A stretch of DNA of 20,683 nt from Euprymna scolopes (taxonomy: Eukaryota; Mollusca; Cephalopoda; Sepiida; Sepiolidae). Both the position numbers and the translations under genes were made by a program. The stretch spans positions 47,476,426-47,497,108 of the forward strand of contig CM044526.1 of the NCBI GenBank assembly GCA_024364805.1, read 5' to 3'. The notes under the pieces are model-generated. The model ran no database searches and was not told the origin of the DNA. It saw only the letters and a program-made list of their open reading frames with translations. Of this stretch, positions 16,039 to 20,683 are shown piece by piece. The first letter of the stretch is position 1, and every line of letters begins with the position of its first letter.

Positions 16039-19000
16039 GCTCAACACATCTTCATCTGGCGGCAGTAAAACTTCAGAAAAATCGGGCAGTTCCAACCAAC
16101 AAAATAAGAAACAGAAAATTATTCCCAACCTGATCATTGATAGAAGTAAATATACATGGGTAGACACCAGGGTGTACGGCTCTGCCAACCAGAAGAGTGA
16201 GCAACCGATCAAAAAAGATGAAGAAGAACATCACAAACAAGAAGATGGTGATGACCAGACGAGGGAAACACAAGCACGAGGGGGTGAGGACAAAAGGAAC
16301 ATCAAACAAAATCGCAGACGTATGGACAGAGCGAGATCTGACGAGAGGGAAAGACCAGAATTTAAACGGAGAATTTTGTCTGATGAGATATGGAGAGAGG
16401 TCAAAGTTACTGGTAGAAGTAGATCAAGAGAAAGTCGGAGAGCCAGCTGTGAACGATTTGATTTTCCGCTGGACGATTACAACAGTTCATCATTTAGCAG
16501 CACCCATTATAATCTTGAAAAACGGTTGCTTCATGGTTCTGAGAGAGGCCCGTATCGAGATCACTCGGTGTACGATTCCAAATTAAGCCCAGACAGAGTT
16601 ATATCAAGTTACAAATTTCGCAGGGACGCTTTGGATCTTGCAAGTTTCCGAAACAGTTCCGACTTTGATAAGAGAGTGGCCAACAGAACGGTTGTCAGGG
16701 AGGATAGATGGTTGGACCGGGGTGAAAGGGAAAATAAAGTTCCGTTTCCTCCACGCATCTATAGGAATCTTAAATGGACCAAAGAAGATAGTAAAACGGA
16801 TTCGGAAGGGCAAAACAAAAAATCAGTAGCAGATGATAGTAGGAATTACGATAAAGGTCCGATCCTGGATCGGAAAAGATTTAACGAAGAATCAAATCTG
16901 AATCAAGATGTTCATAAGAGATATCAGGATCGATATGATCAGGGTTTGAATTGGAATCGGGATGACGATCCATTCATAGATAAAGATAGATCTAGTCGAG
17001 GTTCAGTTACCAATAAAAGGAAATTTGATGATTCTGTCTTGGATTCAGAAACAAGTCGTAGAAGGATTGAGCGGGGTTCTAATTTGGAACAGAGAATATT
17101 TGATATTGCTGCAAGCATTAAGAATGAAAGATTTAATCGGAAATCAAGCGTGAATCAGGGAAGATTTTCTAAAAGTTCAAACATGGATCGGGAAAGATTT
17201 ACTGAGGGTTTAAATAGGGATCAGGGAAAATTGGATTGGGATCAAAACATGGATCAAGAAAGATATGATAGGGGCTCAAATGTAGATCATAGAAAATTTG
17301 ATAAGAATTCAAACATAGCTCGGGAAAGGTTTGAAATGAGGCCAGATAGGGATCCAGGAAGGTTTGATAGAAGCTCAGATAGAGATCCAGGAAGGTTTGA
17401 TAGAAGCTCAGTTGTGAGTCAAGGTGGATTTGTTAAGAGTTCAAAGCCAGATCAAAGTAGACTTGGTGTTGATTCGGACATAAATCGAGAAGGTTTTCAT
17501 TGGGGGTCAAATATGAACTCCGGGAGATTTGAAAGGACTTCAAAAATAGAACATGAAACATTTAATAGAGTAGCAGATACAGATCTGAGAAGAATTAATA
17601 GAGGATCAAATGTAGATGCAAATATGGAACGAGAAGTATTTGATCATGGTTCAAATGTAGACTCTCAAAGGTCAACAGTGAACCGAGGCATGTCAAACAA
17701 CAGTTCAAGTATGGATATAGATCTCCGTTTTAATCAGGATAGATTTACTAGAAATGCAATTCGGGATCAAGAAATACTAAATACCGAGTCAAATAGGAGT
17801 TACAATAGGTTAGACAGAGATTTTAGAATTGATCAGGGCAGATTTGATAGCAGCTCAAGTGTGAGGCTGGAGAGATTTGAGAAGAGTCCCACTGTTGATC
17901 AGAATCTGTTTAGAAATCATTCAAAACAGGAACAGAGTTCAAACTCTGATCCAAGCAGATTCAACAGAGTTCCACAGCTGGATCAAAGTAGATTTGAGAA
18001 GGGTTCCACTGTTGATCAGAGTTTGTTTGGAAGTCATTCAAAGCAGGATCAAAGTTCACACCCAGATCCAAACAGATTTACCCGGTTTTCAAACATAAAT
18101 CAAGGTAGATTTGAAAAGGGTTCAACTGTTGATCAATTTGAAAATCATTCAAAACAGGATCAGAGTCTAAACACAGATCCAAATAGATTTAACAGGGCTC
18201 CAATGGATCAAGGTAGATTTGGCAGGGGGCCAAACATAGTTCAAGCGGAATTTGAAAGGGATCAAGACATGGTTAAAAGTGGTGGATTTGACAGATACGC
18301 AAACGTAGATCGAAACAGATTTGCTAGAGATCAAAACATAGATCAAGATAGACCTGGTATGGGTCCTAATATCGATCAGACTAGATTTGGCAAGGGCTCT
18401 GATACAGATCCAAATAGATTAGACAGGTATTCAAACCAGGATCAGAATAGATTTCATGCGGGTCAAAATCGAGATCAAAGTAGGTTTAATAATAGTGGTG
18501 CCAACAGGAATCAAGAAAGGTTTGATCAGAGTTCAAATAATGAACAGAATTGGTTTAATCAGAATCGAGATATTGACCATCGCTCGGCAAATCCAGATAA
18601 AAGTGGATTTGGTAATAATTTTAACAACCAATGGCTCAGTACAAACTGGAAATCCGACAAGTTTGCAAGAAATGATACCAAAACTGGGGTGGATTATAGA
18701 AGTGACATGAACACAAACTCCAAACAGTGTTGGGGAGGACCGCCAATCGATAACAGTAATAATGTGCTAAACAGAAGAGAGCTTCTTCAAGGGAGACAAC
18801 TGGAGCACACAAGTCATCCTGAAAAACGGACGTTCAGTAACATCCAAGCAGATGATCAATGGAAAACTAACATGACAGTGAGGAATTTCCGACACGAATC
18901 TCGAGAAGAGAGCTGTCAAGAATTTCCGAATAAGCGACCGCGGAAAGAGGTCGGCTACAACAATGAGGATGGTTATTTTAACGCTGGCTCTAACCGTCCT

Positions 19001-19159
19001 CGTGGTCAGAACAATCTCACAATGAATTCTTACCCCTCTCATACCCCAGCACTACATCATCAGCCTCTTTCATTCTCATCATCTCGGCTCCCAGTAATGC
19101 AGTCATCTTTAACGTCCAATGCATCCCAGCATCATCTGGCGTCAAGCAACCGCCTTTAA
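16039..19159 (+). CDS. terminal exon: long disordered DQxRF-repeat protein
   Basis: The acceptor ttttctcttttacag is followed by one base completing the split Lys codon, then 1039 codons open to taa at 19157-19159. With the earlier exons this gives at least 1165 residues. Parts of this exon in order: a K/Q-rich lead with KKQKIIPNLIIDRSKYTWVD; acidic/basic tracts (KKDEEEHHKQEDGDDQ, then RRRMDRARSDERERPEFKRR at about 16316); an RS-like GRSRSRESRRAS at about 16413; a mixed region to about 17100; a degenerate 12-13-residue repeat array to about 18560, core SN-x-DQ-x-RF-x-R; a W/N-rich part (NNQWLSTNWKSDKF); a basic NKRPRKE near 18929-18946, a likely nuclear signal; and a Ser/His-rich end. It has no membrane segment, only three Cys, and no enzyme motif. 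Likely nuclear or RNA-associated by composition (inference). A GTG-initiated frame from 16172 is only part of the exon and not a real start. Confidence 0.9.
17100..18560 (+). repeat. coding minisatellite encoding 12-13-residue DQxRF repeats
   Basis: The DNA repeats a unit near 36-39 bases, always in frame, around gatca-agg-agatttgatag-ggttcaaa. The protein consensus is (S/G)-S-N-x-D-(Q/R)-x-R-F-(D/E/N)-(R/K)-(G/S). The clearest recent step is a 33-bp duplication, 17345-17377 versus 17378-17410, with 32 of 33 identical. Later units drift toward DPNRF and DQNRF. Confidence 0.9.
17876..18217 (+). repeat. higher-order 117-bp (39-residue) repeat, three units
   Basis: FEKSPTVDQNLFRNHSKQEQ, FEKGSTVDQSLFGSHSKQDQ and FEKGSTVDQFENHSKQDQ start at 17876, 17993 and 18110, exactly 117 bases apart. 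The third unit is 108 bases long. Each contains SxxDPxRF and a following Q-x-RF, so it is made of about three basic units amplified together. Confidence 0.92.
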
Positions 19160-19482
19160 TGTCATCACATCATCTCAGCTGGTACACAAATTATTTGTAA
19201 TTACAAATTGTACATGGCATTGGTCCTATAGTGTGTGTATGTATATATTTATATATATATATATATATTTATTTATCATAGATGACAATATACAGTGATA
19301 AATTGATTAGCTGTTGATACTGGAGGTTTCAAAGTAGATATTAAACCTATCCCCCAAGTTGAGCGGGAATGAATAACAGCTACTGTCTTCTCGTCAGTCG
19401 GCAGGTTAAACGATTTACTATCTACCATGAAACCGATAGTATATATACCGAATTTTGTTTATTGCTGTCTGTTTTCATCTCT

Positions 19483-19488
19483 AATAAA
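19483..19488 (+). promoter_or_regulatory. polyadenylation signal AATAAA, proximal
   Basis: tctaataaatatctgttgct is followed by a T-rich stretch ttttttgt, about 325 bases after the stop codon. Confidence 0.6.
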
Positions 19489-19694
19489 TATCTGTTGCTT
19501 TTTTGTATGTAATTGAGCCCTTCGTGTTTCTCACTCCTGAACTAAATTGATTGGCCATAAATGATGTTTCAAAGTAGACCATAGCTGCTGTCTTCTTCTC
19601 AGTCCGCAGGCTAATGGTATATGCTGAACGATTTATTAACTACATTGAAAGCTATTGTATTTGTGGCTAACTCACATCACTGTATAGTATCACC

Positions 19695-19700
19695 AATAAA
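19695..19700 (+). promoter_or_regulatory. polyadenylation signal AATAAA, distal
   Basis: accaataaatatataattgt in the second copy of the UTR module, followed by tgttt-rich sequence. With the proximal signal it could give two mRNA ends. Confidence 0.55.
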
Positions 19701-19760
19701 TATATAATTGTCCTACAATTGTAATTATTACACGTTTTGTTTATTGATTATTATTGTCAT

Positions 19761-20280
19761 ATTTGGGCTTGTGCATCTGCTCCTAGTCTCTCGCTCCTAG
19801 ACAAGGTCTAAAAGAGAGTCGCCAACCTGATAGGTCCTGAACTGTCATCTAGGTTACAGCCTCTGTCCCACCGACGAAATGTTGCATCCCTCTGCCTGTT
19901 CTACAAGTATTTTAATGGTGAATGCTCTGACGAACTGCAAGCACTTGTGCTCCCATGACGTAAATACCCCCGACGAACTCAACAAGTAGCTAAATCCCAC
20001 CACTACACAGAAGAGATCCCTAGATGTAAGAGAGCTTTCTACTCCAATAGTTTCTTCCCCAGAACTGCTAGACTTTGGAATTCCCTTTCAGGTCCCTGCT
20101 TCCCCAACTCTACTGACATGCAGAAGTTCAAGTGTAAGATGAACCGACATCTTGCTGCCCAACTCCCTACATAGTACCCCAGTAGTTTATGTCCCTGATT
20201 GTCACTTTGGTATAAGGGGTTACTATGTGCCTTGTTTGGGGTGAAAATATAATATTTTATAAAAAAATAAATTCATGATA
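19761..20280 (+). mobile_element. LINE fragment, subfamily related to family A
   Basis: The frame from 19761 reads IWACASAPSLSLLDKV, a stop, KRVANLIGPELSSRLQPLSH, RRNVASLCLFYKYFNGECSD, ELQALVLP, a stop, then KYPRRTQQVAKSHHYTEEIP, RCKRAFYSNSFFPRTARLWN, SLSGPCFPNSTDMQKFKCKM and NRHLAAQLPT to tag at 20172-20174. This is the conserved C-terminal domain of Jockey/CR1-like LINE proteins (WA-ASA--L-LLD-VQ-R---LI ... LSHRR-VA-L-LFY-Y--G-CSDEL ... FFPRTARLWNSL). Two in-frame stops (19809-19811 and 19953-19955); no catalytic part. The 3' UTR and a weak A-rich tail run to about 20280. Confidence 0.9.
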
Positions 20281-20298
20281 AATTACATAACTGTTTTC

Positions 20299-20683
20299 CT
20301 TCTTTTTCGTTTTTTTTTTTTGTTTTTTGTAATTGGGACTCACCACTTATCAAGGTCTGACAGCCACTCGAGGATAAAGGTTAATGAATGTAAAGTAGGT
20401 GTGTAGTAATCATTAATGGTGTAAATTGGGTAGAATTCGATTATTTATGGGGACAACTCAACAAGAACTTGTTTACACTGAATTTGAAGGTTACCATGTT
20501 GTATTCAACCGGGAAGCAGGATAGCAGAACAGTGTTCCACAGGCGGGGCAGTTCTAATAAAGAAGCTTTGTTCATAGAATCTCCATTTACATTTAGGAAC
20601 AGATAGACAGGAGGAGAAACTGTTTATAGTGGTGGTAGTGAATTGAGTGTTTTTTGTGAAAGTTTGGCAAGAGGAACCATAGA
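20299..20683 (-). mobile_element. LINE family A 3' end, copy 5, running off the window
   Basis: The T-run 20309-20329 is its poly-A tail; gggactcaccacttatcaag begins the UTR. Minus-strand coding: LAKLSQKTL, then ELPRLWNTVLLSCFPVEYN-like and FKFSVNKFLLSCPHK to a stop. It continues beyond base 20683. Confidence 0.85.

Larger units (their letters stand above)
19300..19702 (+). repeat. duplicated 3' UTR module, about 205-240 bp apart
   Basis: Unit 1 (about 19300-19490) and unit 2 (about 19543-19702) share aaattgatt, gtttcaaagtaga (19326 and 19566), agctactgtcttctcgtcag / agctgctgtcttcttctcag (19378 and 19583), ggcaggtta / cgcaggcta, acgattta, and aataaatat. Unit 2 lacks about 35 bases in the middle. 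Confidence 0.8.
19160..19740 (+). other. 3' UTR and downstream flank of the host gene
   Basis: No coding. It contains a TA-rich simple repeat at 19228-19275 (tatatatttatatatatata), a duplicated module and two AATAAA signals, described separately. The extent beyond the second signal is unknown. Confidence 0.65.

Noticed and set aside
16197-16586. Overlapping second frame in the terminal exon
   Set aside because: Shadow of the long frame caused by repetitive, purine-rich codons; the same applies to the 17877-18098 and 18456-18710 frames.
16172-19159. Intronless gene starting at 16172
   Set aside because: The apparent start is GTG inside an exon that continues in frame back to a strong splice acceptor at 16038 with matching phase.

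Overview
The window looks like a piece of a large, AT-rich, repeat-laden invertebrate genome, most likely a mollusc and best guess a cephalopod. The reasons are big introns packed with mariner, hAT and LINE fossils, SINE-like tails carrying a 'CTGAAGAAGgc ... ttGGCCGAAACGT' core as seen in cephalopod SINEs, and a LINE whose protein ends in a C2H2 finger. The species call is inference and cannot be proved from this sequence.

There is one convincing host gene, on the + strand. Three exons are visible: 6061-6215, 13585-13808 and 16039-19159. Their splice sites (AG..GTAAGT, AG..GTAAGA, AG..stop) and codon phases fit each other exactly. Together they give at least 1165 residues with no stop; the start codon and 5' exons are upstream or unrecognised. 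The product is a very polar, probably disordered, R/S/D/N/Q-rich protein with a long array of about 12-13-residue repeats around a D-Q-x-R-F core, nested in places in a 39-residue unit, and a basic KRPRK cluster near the C-terminus. I do not recognise the family. Its 3' UTR holds two diverged copies of one module, each with its own AATAAA.

Everything else is non-coding and mostly mobile-element debris. Region by region: 1-960 has a 22-bp minisatellite joined to a minus-strand SINE with a 5S rRNA-derived head, then further SINE tails. 1100-2035 is a mariner with near-perfect terminal repeats but broken, internally deleted coding. 2317-2763 is an inverted-repeat (foldback) element. 2997-3512 has small tandem duplications and an hAT end. 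3790-4652 is a deleted Tc1/mariner-type element with TA target duplications. The 7.4-kb intron 6216-13584 has three young, same-orientation copies of one retroposon, each with an 11-12 bp target duplication; a LINE C-terminal fragment with a hairpin at its 5' junction; an hAT remnant; a 70-bp repeat in three copies; and a second foldback copy dissected by later insertions. The 2.2-kb intron 13809-16038 has a second, reversed copy of the Tc1/mariner-type element and another LINE tail. Downstream of the gene lie two more LINE tails, one running off the end of the window.

One LINE family ('WNSL...CFPPDYN' C-terminus) appears five times on both strands, plus once as a related subfamily. It has a recurring CTTATC...GATAAG stem near its 3' end. 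No RNA-guided, defence or operon-like system was seen. The most interesting signals are the 5S-headed SINE fused to a minisatellite, the recently active unclassified retroposon, the composite block duplicated between the two introns, and the coding minisatellite in the host gene.
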